Assembly (NCBI GenBank): GCA_002434335.1
Contig: DJJW01000002.1
Location: 3,124 to 35,590, forward strand
From: Lachnoclostridium sp. UBA6558
GTDB lineage: Bacteria; Bacillota; Clostridia; Lachnospirales; Lachnospiraceae
Length of the DNA: 32,467 bases
Reading direction: 5' to 3'
The position numbers and the translations under genes are program-made. Shown here piece by piece: positions 25,601 to 32,467 of the stretch. Under the pieces are notes generated by a model. The model searched no databases and was not told where the DNA came from. It saw only the letters and a list, made by a program, of their open reading frames with translations. Every line of letters starts with the position of its first letter. Position 1 is the first letter of the stretch.

Positions 25601-26229
25601 TCCGTGCTGACCTGATATTCTAAAATATTCTTATCTACAATAATATTAACAGGGGTTTTCTTACGAACGGTAACCAGGAATTCTTCCAGGGCCTGACTGT
25701 AGGATCTGCTCTTTCGTAAGCCATCATAGAGGGTAAGGTATTTTTTATCACGAAATTTAAGGAAATCTCTGAATTCTTCTGATTTGAACAGCTTCACCGC
25801 TTCTGCCCAGTCTGCTTTGGCAAGATTGGTAAAGTGAAAGAAGTCTTTGATTTTACCCAGAGAGGAGTTAAGATATGGTGGTTCTGCGGATATGTAATAA
25901 GGAATCTTTCCTTCTCCGCTGTTGCTGACGATATGGAGTTCTCCTCGTATCATATCTCCAGGCGTCAGATTCCTGCCCTGAACACTAAAGGTAATCTCGC
26001 TCCGTATACCTTCAAATTCCTTATTCTTCAAAGTAAAAAATGTACCGGTAGAATAACACTGCCCCTTAACTATAGTTCCCAGTGAGTTCTCAACAGTGAG
26101 AGAGCCTGTATAGCAGCCGCCTGCATCAACCGTTATAATTAACTCTTTCTCAGACAATACTAAAAAAGGTGATTCATATTCAAAGATACCTTCAGCCAGC
26201 TGTTTTATTTTCTCCTTCAACCATTTCAC
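22603..26229 (-). CDS. Very large beta/alpha-solenoid protein (probably DUF5717)
   Basis: A 1208-residue protein with no signal peptide or membrane helix. The first ~110 residues and a second block (about 195-295, ending in GKNYGRLILTSVHETIVVDI) read as Ig-like beta-sandwiches. From about 310 to 660 the sequence is a run of helices resembling an alpha-solenoid. A further beta block lies near 680-740, more helical repeats run to about 1060, and a beta-rich end (IIHYRLENIEEEFTAEEM) closes it. From memory this is the DUF5717 family of Lachnospiraceae, function unknown. The ATG follows GAGGTGA. It leads a three-gene unit with the Hsp70-like and coiled-coil genes, suggesting a large cytoplasmic scaffold. 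Confidence 0.82.
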   Translation of the reverse strand: MKWLKEKIKQLAEGIFEYESPFLVLSEKELIITVDAGGCYTGSLTVENSLGTIVKGQCYSTGTFFTLKNKEFEGIRSEITFSVQGRNLTPGDMIRGELHIVSNSGEGKIPYYISAEPPYLNSSLGKIKDFFHFTNLAKADWAEAVKLFKSEEFRDFLKFRDKKYLTLYDGLRKSRSYSQALEEFLVTVRKKTPVNIIVDKNILEYQVSTESFMDKVTLMKDNWGYEEIRVTCEGDFINPEHKIIWSDYFVGNVYPLEFVIQPEKMRMGKNYGRLILTSVHETIVVDIIAVKKSEEKESTRKKSQIREKVTACVRNYLDFRKNLLSPEEYTGKTEVELHSLKVGDKQNLMWYKLLEIHLIQVKAKDSEESQEELKGALNTVKAEILEGKQTSLAIVCAFWYLTALVYKNSEASEAALKEIQAAYRMNSTDYRILWFLLYTDKKYESNKNQALDMIKNQYYNGCRSPYMYLEAFIILREHPVYLTELGDFETQLILFGVKEEYISEELAGQFAYLAGKKRDFTRGVYLCLSLLYNHFSELDNKADTSVLTGILSAICSLLIKGHKRGRKYFVWYQLGVKEQLRITELYEYYLYSLEEEQYTLLQSKLPENKLPQQVLLYFIYNSSLSDKKKAFLYAYVIKNKEELGPIYKSYSKKIESFAGRMLKEHAIDRNYAVIYEELITLNGLTEEISRELPYVMFKQELCCSNNAVKGVITIHGQTGEEVYTPIVSNIANIDLYMENYEILLVDSQDNRYSNTIEYTLYPFFNKDSYLKDCLLHNSRNTMVLLYYADKIDAYQKFDQASVVIRRKLLDVPALNESYRGKLLMELVSFYYDNFQGELLEEYLLQIDLTKLNKNDRLKVIELLIIRNYNEEAEKALYEFGFEGIQINRLLKAAINLLGKYTYKNDFLLKLCYFIYKAGKYNEEILLYLAEYYEGTTGELYSLWEAALSFEINTCVLEERLLTQMLATREYLLNSPEVFLKYYQRGSNRKLIRAFLSYHGYKYLMNGRILKAELFDVMKRELIYEGNDVCMLALLKKLSEEEFFDESEKEFVDYNLQGFLRRGIILPFFKNFKGVIPLNPKITEKYLVEYIADPSSKVIIHYRLENIEEEFTAEEMKDMFLGIRVKDFTVFQDENLQYYISEGDSLQTNITESGSIKAGQEMQLEEDTSLDQINFILTAFEMNDNTSVLDSMWNYGKNRHLIMDLFKPI

Positions 26230-26257
26230 CTCAGACCTTGATTATTTTTGTATTGTA

Positions 26258-26285
26258 TTGCATTTTTCTTCCTTTATATTATAAT
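26258..26285 (+). promoter_or_regulatory. Promoter for the aminotransferase gene
   Basis: TTGCAT and TATAAT are separated by 16 bases, ending 45 bases before the ATG at 26331. The same AT-rich 101-bp divergent region also has TATAAT on the minus strand (26278-26283), which could serve the DUF5717-type gene. The two -10 elements overlap, so the promoters may compete. Confidence 0.5.
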
Positions 26286-26330
26286 TATTATAACACTAAT
26301 CGACAGGATTTCGCAAGGGAAAGGATCGTT

Positions 26331-27452
26331 ATGATAACATCGAAAGAACATTTTCACGGAAGTGATTTAGAAAAAATAGAAGCCCTTTATGGGATTAAGA
26401 AAGAAGAGCTTGTTAATTTTGCAGGAAATGTTAATCCATTGGGAATATCCCCCCTGCTGCGTCAGTCCTTATCAGAACGCATTGATGCCATAACCGATTA
26501 TCCGGACAGGGAATATACCTCCTTAAGACAAAGTATAGCCGCTTATCTGAATAAAGACAGAGGAACAGGGTCTCCCATAAACAGAGAAGAGGTGCTGGTT
26601 GGAAACGGTTCTACGGAACTGATATCGTTAATGATTCAGTTTATTTCTCCCTCAAAGGCTCTGATTCTTAGCCCTACTTACTCTGAATATGAGCGGGAGC
26701 TTACACTGGCAGGAAGTAAGATTGACTATTTTCCTTTAAACGAGAAAGATGATTTCCGCTTGGACTGCAATGCTTTAAAAAACAAGTTATCCGAGGGGTA
26801 TCAGCTTCTGGTAATCTGCAATCCAAACAACCCGACCTCCTCTGCTATCAATAAGGATACCTTAGCTGATATCCTTACCTGCTGTCAGGAAAATAACGTC
26901 TACTGTATGGTAGATGAGACCTATGTGGAATTTACACCTGTTGTAAACGCCATAACGGCTGTATCCCTGATATCTGATTATAGCAGGCTGATTATTATCC
27001 GAGGAATCTCTAAGTTTTTTGCCGCTCCGGGACTTCGCCTGGGATATGCAGTAGTCGGTGATAGGGCGCTCATCGCTACGGTAAACCGTCGCAAAAATCC
27101 CTGGACAATTAACACACTTGCTTCCCTTGCAGGTGAAATCATGTTTGCAGACGAACATTATATTAATACTACCAGAGCCTTTATCCAGAAAGAACGGCAG
27201 CGGGTGGTAACTGCACTGAAGGACATACCGGATATAAAATTTTACGAGCCTTCTGCCAACTTTATCCTTCTTCAGATACAAAAGGACAATCCTACTTCTT
27301 ATGAATTATTCGAAGACGCAATAAAAAAGGGAATGCTGCTTCGTGACTGCAGCAACTTCCCTTTATTGAACAAGCGCTTTATACGCTTTTGCTTTATGTC
27401 GGAAGAGGCGAATAGTAAACTACTGGAATATCTCAAAGAAAGCTTGAGCTGA
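26331..27452 (+). CDS. PLP-dependent aminotransferase of the HisC/CobD type
   Basis: A 373-residue class I/II fold protein. The N-terminus GNVNPLGISP, the binding motif CNPNNPTS (163-170), Asp195 in VDETYVEF, and RGISKFFAAPGLRLGYA with PLP lysine Lys228 and Arg236 are diagnostic of the histidinol-phosphate aminotransferase and threonine-phosphate decarboxylase branch. No histidine or cobalamin genes are nearby, so the substrate is undecided. The start was set at 26331 because AAAGGA precedes it; a frame from 26169 overlaps the divergent gene. It is divergent from the DUF5717-type cassette and may or may not be related to it. A weak hairpin (CTGAAA/TTTCAG) follows the stop. Confidence 0.85.
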   Translation: MITSKEHFHGSDLEKIEALYGIKKEELVNFAGNVNPLGISPLLRQSLSERIDAITDYPDREYTSLRQSIAAYLNKDRGTGSPINREEVLVGNGSTELISLMIQFISPSKALILSPTYSEYERELTLAGSKIDYFPLNEKDDFRLDCNALKNKLSEGYQLLVICNPNNPTSSAINKDTLADILTCCQENNVYCMVDETYVEFTPVVNAITAVSLISDYSRLIIIRGISKFFAAPGLRLGYAVVGDRALIATVNRRKNPWTINTLASLAGEIMFADEHYINTTRAFIQKERQRVVTALKDIPDIKFYEPSANFILLQIQKDNPTSYELFEDAIKKGMLLRDCSNFPLLNKRFIRFCFMSEEANSKLLEYLKESLS

Positions 27453-27488
27453 AAGAAGCTTCTGTATATGACTTTTCAGACACCCCCT

Positions 27489-27559
27489 AGTACTGCCTTT
27501 CGTAAATATCACTTAAGATCAGATATTTGCACTAGAGCAAGGCAATACTAGAGCAAGGC
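27489..27559 (-). repeat. Tandem duplication and nested stem at the nagB stop codon
   Basis: ACTAGAGCAAGGC occurs at 27531-27543 and 27547-27559, a 16-base period, and the nagB stop codon lies in one copy. The same DNA forms nested stems: an outer 11-bp stem (27489-27499 with 27539-27549, one G-T pair) and an inner 7-bp stem (27504-27510 with 27522-27528). There is no T-run after it on minus, so it is only a possible terminator. Confidence 0.6.
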
Positions 27560-28273
27560 CGAGGCCTCTTTATCTGCTACAATATTAAAATCACTGTGCA
27601 TTTGCAGAATGGAGGCTGGTACCAAAGGTGTGACCGGACCGTTTATCGCAGCCTTTAATATCTCTGCTTTCTCTCTGCCGCTGACGACAAGTACAATTTT
27701 TCTGGCCATCATAATACTCTGAATTCCCATGGTATAAGCTTCCCTGGGTACCTCTTCCCCTTCTTTGAACAAGCGGGAATTGGCTTCTATGGTTGATTGG
27801 GTCAAGGTAACACAATGGGTGCCTTTTTCAAAGCTGTCTCCGGGCTCGTTAAATCCGATATGGCCGTTATGCCCCAGTCCCAGGAGCTGTATATCAATAC
27901 CGCCCAGTTGTTCTATTACTTCGTTGAACCGACTGCATTCTTTTTCACTGTCCTTTGCCAGACCATCCGGCAGATAGGTATTACTTTGGTCAATATTCAC
28001 ATGACGGAAGAGATTCTCCTTCATAAAAAAATGATAACTCTGTTCATTCTCCGGGGATATTCCCTTATATTCGTCAAGGTTTACCGTCCTGATTTCCTTA
28101 AAATCCAGATCCCCCTTATGATACCAGTCAATCAGCTGTCTGTATATTCCTATTGGTGTTGAGCCGGTTGCCAGTCCCAAAACACTATCGGGCTTAAGAA
28201 TAATCTGGGCTGACAGTATATTCGCTGCCTTTCTGCTCATATCCTCATAATCTGCTGTTCTATATATCCGCAT
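27548..28273 (-). CDS. nagB: Glucosamine-6-phosphate deaminase
   Basis: A 241-residue NagB that converts glucosamine-6-phosphate to fructose-6-phosphate and ammonia, the entry of amino sugars into glycolysis. Motifs seen are LGLATGSTP near residue 32, VNLDEYKG near 64, and the active-site region LGLGHNGHIGFNEPG near 125. The start was set at 28271-28273 because AGGAGG lies seven bases upstream; an 11-residue extension has no such site. It is the last gene of the glycan operon. Together with GH125 it implies use of GlcNAc-containing glycans. No nagA is in the window. Confidence 0.95.
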   Translation of the reverse strand: MRIYRTADYEDMSRKAANILSAQIILKPDSVLGLATGSTPIGIYRQLIDWYHKGDLDFKEIRTVNLDEYKGISPENEQSYHFFMKENLFRHVNIDQSNTYLPDGLAKDSEKECSRFNEVIEQLGGIDIQLLGLGHNGHIGFNEPGDSFEKGTHCVTLTQSTIEANSRLFKEGEEVPREAYTMGIQSIMMARKIVLVVSGREKAEILKAAINGPVTPLVPASILQMHSDFNIVADKEASALL

Positions 28274-28310
28274 ATTTAATCCTCCTGTGCCTGTCTTTCT
28301 GTCCATATCC

Positions 28311-29495
28311 TTAAATCCTATGTCTAAACTCCTGATGAGTCGTTTTAACGCTTTTTATAAAAACCAAATATAATATCCAGAATATCACCAGGCTTGCAGG
28401 AAGAATGATAAAGGCTGTGCCAAGCCCGATTCTGTCTATTAATTTTCCGAAAATAATATTAAAGGCAATATCACAGATTGTTGCAAGGCTGATAATGGCT
28501 CCTGTTGCCCGGGCTATTCTGTCTTCTTCGTAGAAGTTCCTGATCATTAGTATAAGAGTGGGATACACAATGGAGAGGCAAAAGCCTGATAAACTCAGTA
28601 ATATGAAAACCCTGCTCCCAAATGCAATTCCTGCCACATACAAAATCATTCCCGCAGTACTGAAGATTCCGATACTTTTTGATACCCCTATTCTTTGTAC
28701 CACCGGTGCAAATACAAGACGTCCAATTGTCATACCGGCAAAGAAAACAGACAGATATCCGGCTGCTTTTCCATTGTTTAAGCTCAGCTCTTTTGTGCCA
28801 TACATCATCAGCCAGTTCAAAACACCGTGTTCTGCAATGAAATATGTACCAAAGAGCAGGGTAAGAAACAGAAAGGCGCGTGTTTTCATAATCGCCCCAT
28901 AGGATACCTTCACTTCTTTTTCTTACTTTATCTGAGGCAGCTCATTTATACTGAATATTATTGCCCCTCCAATTGCCAGAAGGAAAAGCAGCAGGTTAAC
29001 TGTCTTCCAGCTGGAAAAATCGGCAGAATATCTTCCAATTACATTCTGACTGCCGCTGGTTCCTATTCCCTGGACAAAAAACAGTACATTAACGATCAGA
29101 CCGGGAGAGGCTGCATATACCACCGGTACCAGTATATTGATCGTGGTGTTAAGAAGTGTGGAAGCTCCCATACACAAGAACATACCTGCCAGCAAAAATA
29201 CATAACTCTCGGTAAGCAGGAACAAAAGTGCTCCGGTCATCCAGATACCTAATACAGCCAAAAACACTTTCTTCTTCGGGAAGGTATCCAGGAAATACCC
29301 TCCGAAGAATAAAAACACCAGATTTCCCAGGTAGCTGACTGTGATTATCATTGACACCTGGGTATTCGTAAGATGAAAATGTTCCTGAAAGACCATACCA
29401 AAGAGGCCTCGCAGGCTGTCACTTGCCCCCATGACAATCATAATAATCATAAAACTAATAAACAGAAGCACCTTCCTATTCTTTTCCATCACCAT
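28311..29495 (-). pseudogene. MFS transporter interrupted by one in-frame stop
   Basis: One continuous frame of 395 codons encodes a 12-helix major facilitator transporter, but a TAA at 28923-28925 splits it. The first half ends SINELPQIK and has six helices with an MFS loop-2-3 segment (GGYFLDTFPKKK). After the stop, three codons (Glu-Lys-Glu) lead in frame into KVSYGAIMKTRAFLFL and six more helices. The break lies in the central cytoplasmic loop. No good ribosome site precedes a restart: GTG at 28911-28913 has only A-rich sequence. It is probably a sugar or glycan importer by context. It could be a nonsense pseudogene, a sequencing error, or two halves that assemble. Confidence 0.85.
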
Positions 29496-29523
29496 AGCTC
29501 TTATTTCCTGTATTATTCCTTCC

Positions 29524-31092
29524 TCAGTCTTCGAATACTTCTATTGTCACATTATTATCCATGAAACGGTAACGGAAGCGTACTACCGTATTATCCTTTT
29601 CCACCTTAAAATAGCCTTTGTTGGAGGAGCCGCTTCTGGGATAGGTATCATAACAATAAGTAGCTGACAGGGTTCCATAAGTGGAAACGGCATAATCATA
29701 TTCCCCTGCAAAAGGAATTACCAGGGAAAGGGTGTAAGTATTGTCTCCGATATAGTACATTCTGGTAACTTCACTGTTGGAATCATTATGAGTTGCCCCT
29801 ACAAGAGGCTGAAAGCTTCCATACACAACAATCTTCTCCGGCAATTTATAGCCTGTCTCCGGATCAAAAACATTCTTGGCACCGTAGTCCATAAGATCAG
29901 CAGGGTTTCCGGCAAGTTTACGCAATTTATCCCCCGTCTCCCAGAGATCTTTCACTGTCTCTTCCATGTTAAAACCCATAGGGCATTCAGCACTTTTCTT
30001 GTTTATCTGATAATAATCCTGCATATCCTCTTCACCGTTATCAGCACGAACCATCTTCACTGCTGCACTTTCCAGGCTCCGGCGGAAGGGAATTTGAAAA
30101 TAAGCATTGGAATGAGTGATTGCAGTCCATTTATAGGTATATTCAAGGAAGTGCTGCTGTCCTGCCTCATCCTGGTTGGCAAACCATCCGATCTGGTCAT
30201 ACCCCCACCAATCCTTCCAGGCCCTTTCTTCATAACTGATACTCTCAAAGTCCTCTATCACTTTACCGCCCCAGTTGTCATATTCCATTAAATAAGGCAT
30301 GGATTCCGCACTCCAGCCATTGGGATTTAAGCCCCCTTCACTGTAGCCCTCCTTCACCAGCACCAGTTTCTCACCGACTCTGTCTGTAACCGGGTACCTG
30401 GTAAAAGGCATGGCATGATAATCAAGCAGAAGTCTTCCCTTTATATTAATACCGTGACTATGAGCATCCATCAATACCTTATGCCTTCTTGCATGCTCTT
30501 TTCCATAGCTGCGTATCATCTCCATCAATTCCGACATTTTAACCATCCCACGGTCATTGGCGGTATAGAGGTGAATCTGTCCCATATGCAGGGCCTCATA
30601 GCCGGCATCAATATACCTGGTTGCCCGGTAATAGAACCACAGTCTGGTTTCCAGGCGGTTTATATCCGGAAGTGCTCCGTCTTCTCCCCAGATAAAACCG
30701 TTGGGGGCTTCCGGAAAGCGCATTTCTTCAAATCGGAAGCCACGGTCTTCCACCGGTAGTCCAAAGGCTTCAAATACATAAGCCGGAACTTTAAAATTTT
30801 CGATATGTCTGTATACTGCTTCAAAAACACAAGCCTGAAGAATGATCTCTTTATCAATTTCATGAACACGGTCTGCCAGATATTTTGACTTCTCAAAATG
30901 CTCCTCATCATCAAGGTCCGGATACCATACCCCGGAGGCTCTTCCGATAAACTTAACGCCCAGGTTTTTAATGGCTCTTAAATCATCCTCTAAGGTTTTC
31001 GTGTGTATGAAAAATGCAGCCGTAACGGATCTGTCCAGATAATTTTTAAGGACATCCAGCTCTATGGTAGTATCAAAGGTATAATTTTTCAT
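29524..31092 (-). CDS. Unrecognised probable carbohydrate-active protein
   Basis: A 522-residue cytoplasmic protein without signal peptide. Residues about 1-300 alternate strands and helices in a way that suggests a TIM barrel, with acidic and aromatic clusters such as GRASGVWYPDLDDEEH, PNGFIWGEDGALPD and LMDAHSHGINIKGR. The last 90 residues look like a beta domain (YGSFQPLVGATHNDSN onward). I do not recognise a glycoside hydrolase family. The start was set at 31090-31092 because GGGAG lies six bases before it. It lies between GH125 and an MFS gene, so a role in processing or sensing mannose-containing glycans is likely, by context only. Confidence 0.75.
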   Translation of the reverse strand: MKNYTFDTTIELDVLKNYLDRSVTAAFFIHTKTLEDDLRAIKNLGVKFIGRASGVWYPDLDDEEHFEKSKYLADRVHEIDKEIILQACVFEAVYRHIENFKVPAYVFEAFGLPVEDRGFRFEEMRFPEAPNGFIWGEDGALPDINRLETRLWFYYRATRYIDAGYEALHMGQIHLYTANDRGMVKMSELMEMIRSYGKEHARRHKVLMDAHSHGINIKGRLLLDYHAMPFTRYPVTDRVGEKLVLVKEGYSEGGLNPNGWSAESMPYLMEYDNWGGKVIEDFESISYEERAWKDWWGYDQIGWFANQDEAGQQHFLEYTYKWTAITHSNAYFQIPFRRSLESAAVKMVRADNGEEDMQDYYQINKKSAECPMGFNMEETVKDLWETGDKLRKLAGNPADLMDYGAKNVFDPETGYKLPEKIVVYGSFQPLVGATHNDSNSEVTRMYYIGDNTYTLSLVIPFAGEYDYAVSTYGTLSATYCYDTYPRSGSSNKGYFKVEKDNTVVRFRYRFMDNNVTIEVFED

Positions 31093-31315
31093 GTGTACTC
31101 CCAATCCATACCGCAGACAGGTCTGTGGTATTGCCACTATTTAAAACAGGCTGAAAGAATCATAGTGTGGCATCCTTTCTATTTATTCGCATTTTCTTTC
31201 AACCTTTAAGCCATGCCCCTAGGCATATCTCCTGCGTCGTTCCTGCCTTTCGGCGAAACTATAGTTATACTTCCTGTCAATCGCTATCCCTATGAATATT
31301 TCTGATTAAATAAAT
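31093..31315 (-). other. Structured leader between the GH125 gene and the 522-residue gene
   Basis: On the minus strand this 223-base region has four inverted repeats: 31108-31131 (11 bp, one mismatch, two-base loop, next to the ribosome site), 31133-31171 (8 bp with a bulge), 31213-31226 (ATGCC/GGCAT) and 31245-31254 (GCC-GAAA-GGC tetraloop). The 10-bp palindrome AACTATAGTT lies at 31257-31266 and a TTGACA at 31275-31280. The stretch 31205-31260 is richer in GC than its flanks. It resembles a folded RNA, but I cannot match it to a riboswitch class. Confidence 0.55.
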
Positions 31316-32467
31316 TTACTGTTCGTATAGAGACATCACAAACAGGGCAAACAGGGAATTGGCCCAGGCAAACCATTCTCTTGTATAAAGCTTGGGCTCA
31401 TTACAGCAGAACCCCTCATGCATTACCATTTTATCCGCATCTGTAGCCAAAAGGGTGTTAAGAATTCTTAATTTATCCTCCTGCTTCGCTGCTGTAAGCC
31501 CCTCCATGGTAAGGGCAATATGCCAGATATACTGGTCAGGTGTATGAGGGCTGCCAATGCCCTTTGCGGCTGTCCCTTCATAGTAATATGGATTATTACG
31601 GCTTAGGATGAATCTTCTGGTATTTTCATAAATCGAATCATCCTTCTCCCGATATTTCAACCAGGGAATCGACAATAAACTGGGAACGTTGGCATCATCC
31701 ATTAAATTATAGTTGCCAAGACCGTCAGTCTCATAAGCATATACTTTACCATATTCCTCTGTCTCAACAATTCCGTACTGAAGTATGCCTTTGTCTATAC
31801 TCTCCTTAAGCTTCGCTGCCTGCTCTGCCAGCTCTATGTCCTCATAAAATTCTCTGAGGTAATTCTCCATATAACCCAGCACCACCACCGCAAACATATT
31901 GGCAGGAATCAGATATCCATAACGGCAGGCATCATCACTGGGACGGAAGCCGGACCAGGTCATACCCGTATAGGCAGCAGGTTCACCTTTTCCTTCTCTG
32001 GTCAGTGTATCGGAAGGCGGGCAGTTCAGACGAACAAAGGAATAATCAGACTGGGTCTCATGGTTTTGCTCTTTGGTCCACAGCCTTATAATCTCCTCAA
32101 AAGCCATTTTAACCTCTGAGGTGAAGATATCACGGTTTCCGGTTCTTTCGTAATATTCGTGAAGCAGCCAGACAGGGTAACATAAAGAATCCACTTCATA
32201 TTTTCTCTCCCAGTTCCAGGGATTGATTTCGGTAATATCAACTTCCCAGCAGTTGCCGTTTGCTGTTTCATTAAAGGCATTGGCATAGGGATCAATGAGT
32301 ATATATTTCATCTGTCTCTTAATGAGGCCTCTTACAAATTCCTCCAGAATATCGTATTCCTTCAAAAAAGGAAGATAATGCACCACCTGTGCAGAAGAAT
32401 CCCGAAGCCACATAGCTGCAATATCTCCCGTAAATACAAAGACCTCATCCTCCTCAAGAAACTTTGA
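31316..32467 (-). CDS. GH125 exo-alpha-1,6-mannosidase, 5' end outside window
   Basis: At least 383 residues of a glycoside hydrolase family 125 enzyme; the frame stays open to the window edge, so the true start is outside and roughly 40-60 residues are missing. It removes terminal alpha-1,6-mannose from N-glycans or mannans. Family marks are FTGDIAAMWLRDSSAQV at the visible N-terminus, WERKYEVDSLCYP, the MTWSGFRPSDDACRYGY region, SPHTPDQYIWHI, and EWFAWANSLFA near the end. No signal peptide can be judged. It precedes the 522-residue gene, the MFS gene and nagB on the same strand, forming a probable glycan-use operon. Confidence 0.92.
   Translation of the reverse strand, partial: SKFLEEDEVFVFTGDIAAMWLRDSSAQVVHYLPFLKEYDILEEFVRGLIKRQMKYILIDPYANAFNETANGNCWEVDITEINPWNWERKYEVDSLCYPVWLLHEYYERTGNRDIFTSEVKMAFEEIIRLWTKEQNHETQSDYSFVRLNCPPSDTLTREGKGEPAAYTGMTWSGFRPSDDACRYGYLIPANMFAVVVLGYMENYLREFYEDIELAEQAAKLKESIDKGILQYGIVETEEYGKVYAYETDGLGNYNLMDDANVPSLLSIPWLKYREKDDSIYENTRRFILSRNNPYYYEGTAAKGIGSPHTPDQYIWHIALTMEGLTAAKQEDKLRILNTLLATDADKMVMHEGFCCNEPKLYTREWFAWANSLFALFVMSLYEQ

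Noticed and set aside
31205..31260. Possible c-di-GMP-I riboswitch
   Set aside because: CGAAAGGCAGGAACGACGCA is loosely like the GEMM core, but the essential CACGCA..GGGCAAACC part and the receptor pairing are missing.
1..32467. CRISPR arrays, tRNA or rRNA genes, phage or intact insertion sequences
   Set aside because: No regularly spaced repeats, cloverleaf genes, integrase or transposase frames were seen.

Overview
The window looks like chromosome of an anaerobic, endospore-forming, low-GC Firmicute of the Lachnospiraceae type (Lachnoclostridium/Anaerocolumna-like). This is an inference from AT-rich intergenic DNA, strong AGGAGG-type ribosome sites, a complete spoIIA-spoVA sporulation block, a T-box-controlled valS, small clostridial families (DUF4250 and DUF6514 types) and a large gene pair I recall mainly from Lachnospiraceae. 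I see no rRNA, tRNA, CRISPR array, phage genes or intact insertion sequence.

Layout. 1-1161 (minus): an envelope thiol-disulfide pair, ccdA (cut by the window edge) and a TlpA/ResA lipoprotein, coupled by a TAATG overlap. 1305-4430: a small membrane protein, the AAA+ ATPase RarA, a DUF4250-type protein with yigZ, and a DUF6514-type protein. 4431-5041 is AT-rich and gene-free, with a perfect dyad and a hairpin leader. 5042-7831 is a class A penicillin-binding protein, separated by a strong bidirectional terminator from the sporulation block.

7927-13217 (minus) reads spoIIAA-spoIIAB-sigF, a terminator and 325-bp gap, an unrecognised 66-codon gene, then spoVAA-AB-AC-AD-AE. The first half makes sigma-F and its partner-switch control; the second makes the forespore channel for dipicolinic acid. 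13675-15397 (minus) holds a zinc-ribbon/TPR membrane protein preceded by two unlisted small genes (47 and 57 codons), the second overlapping the TPR gene as ATGA. 15640-18616 is valS with its T-box leader (GTA specifier). Between valS and the next operon lie a short tandem repeat and a 212-bp foldback flanked by 6-bp direct repeats, which looks like a MITE-type insertion.

19007-26229 (minus) is the most unusual part: a 1208-residue protein with beta-rich ends and a helical solenoid (probably DUF5717), a 717-residue Hsp70/actin-fold ATPase-like protein with TPRs (probably DUF5716), and a 381-residue coiled-coil protein with two membrane segments. They look like one machine of unknown function. 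A divergent HisC/CobD-type aminotransferase follows.

27489-32467 (minus) is a glycan-use operon: a GH125 exo-alpha-mannosidase (cut by the window edge), an unrecognised 522-residue probable carbohydrate-active protein behind a structured leader, an MFS transporter split by one in-frame stop, and nagB. The set suggests mannose- and N-acetylglucosamine-containing glycans, such as N-glycan fragments, as substrate.
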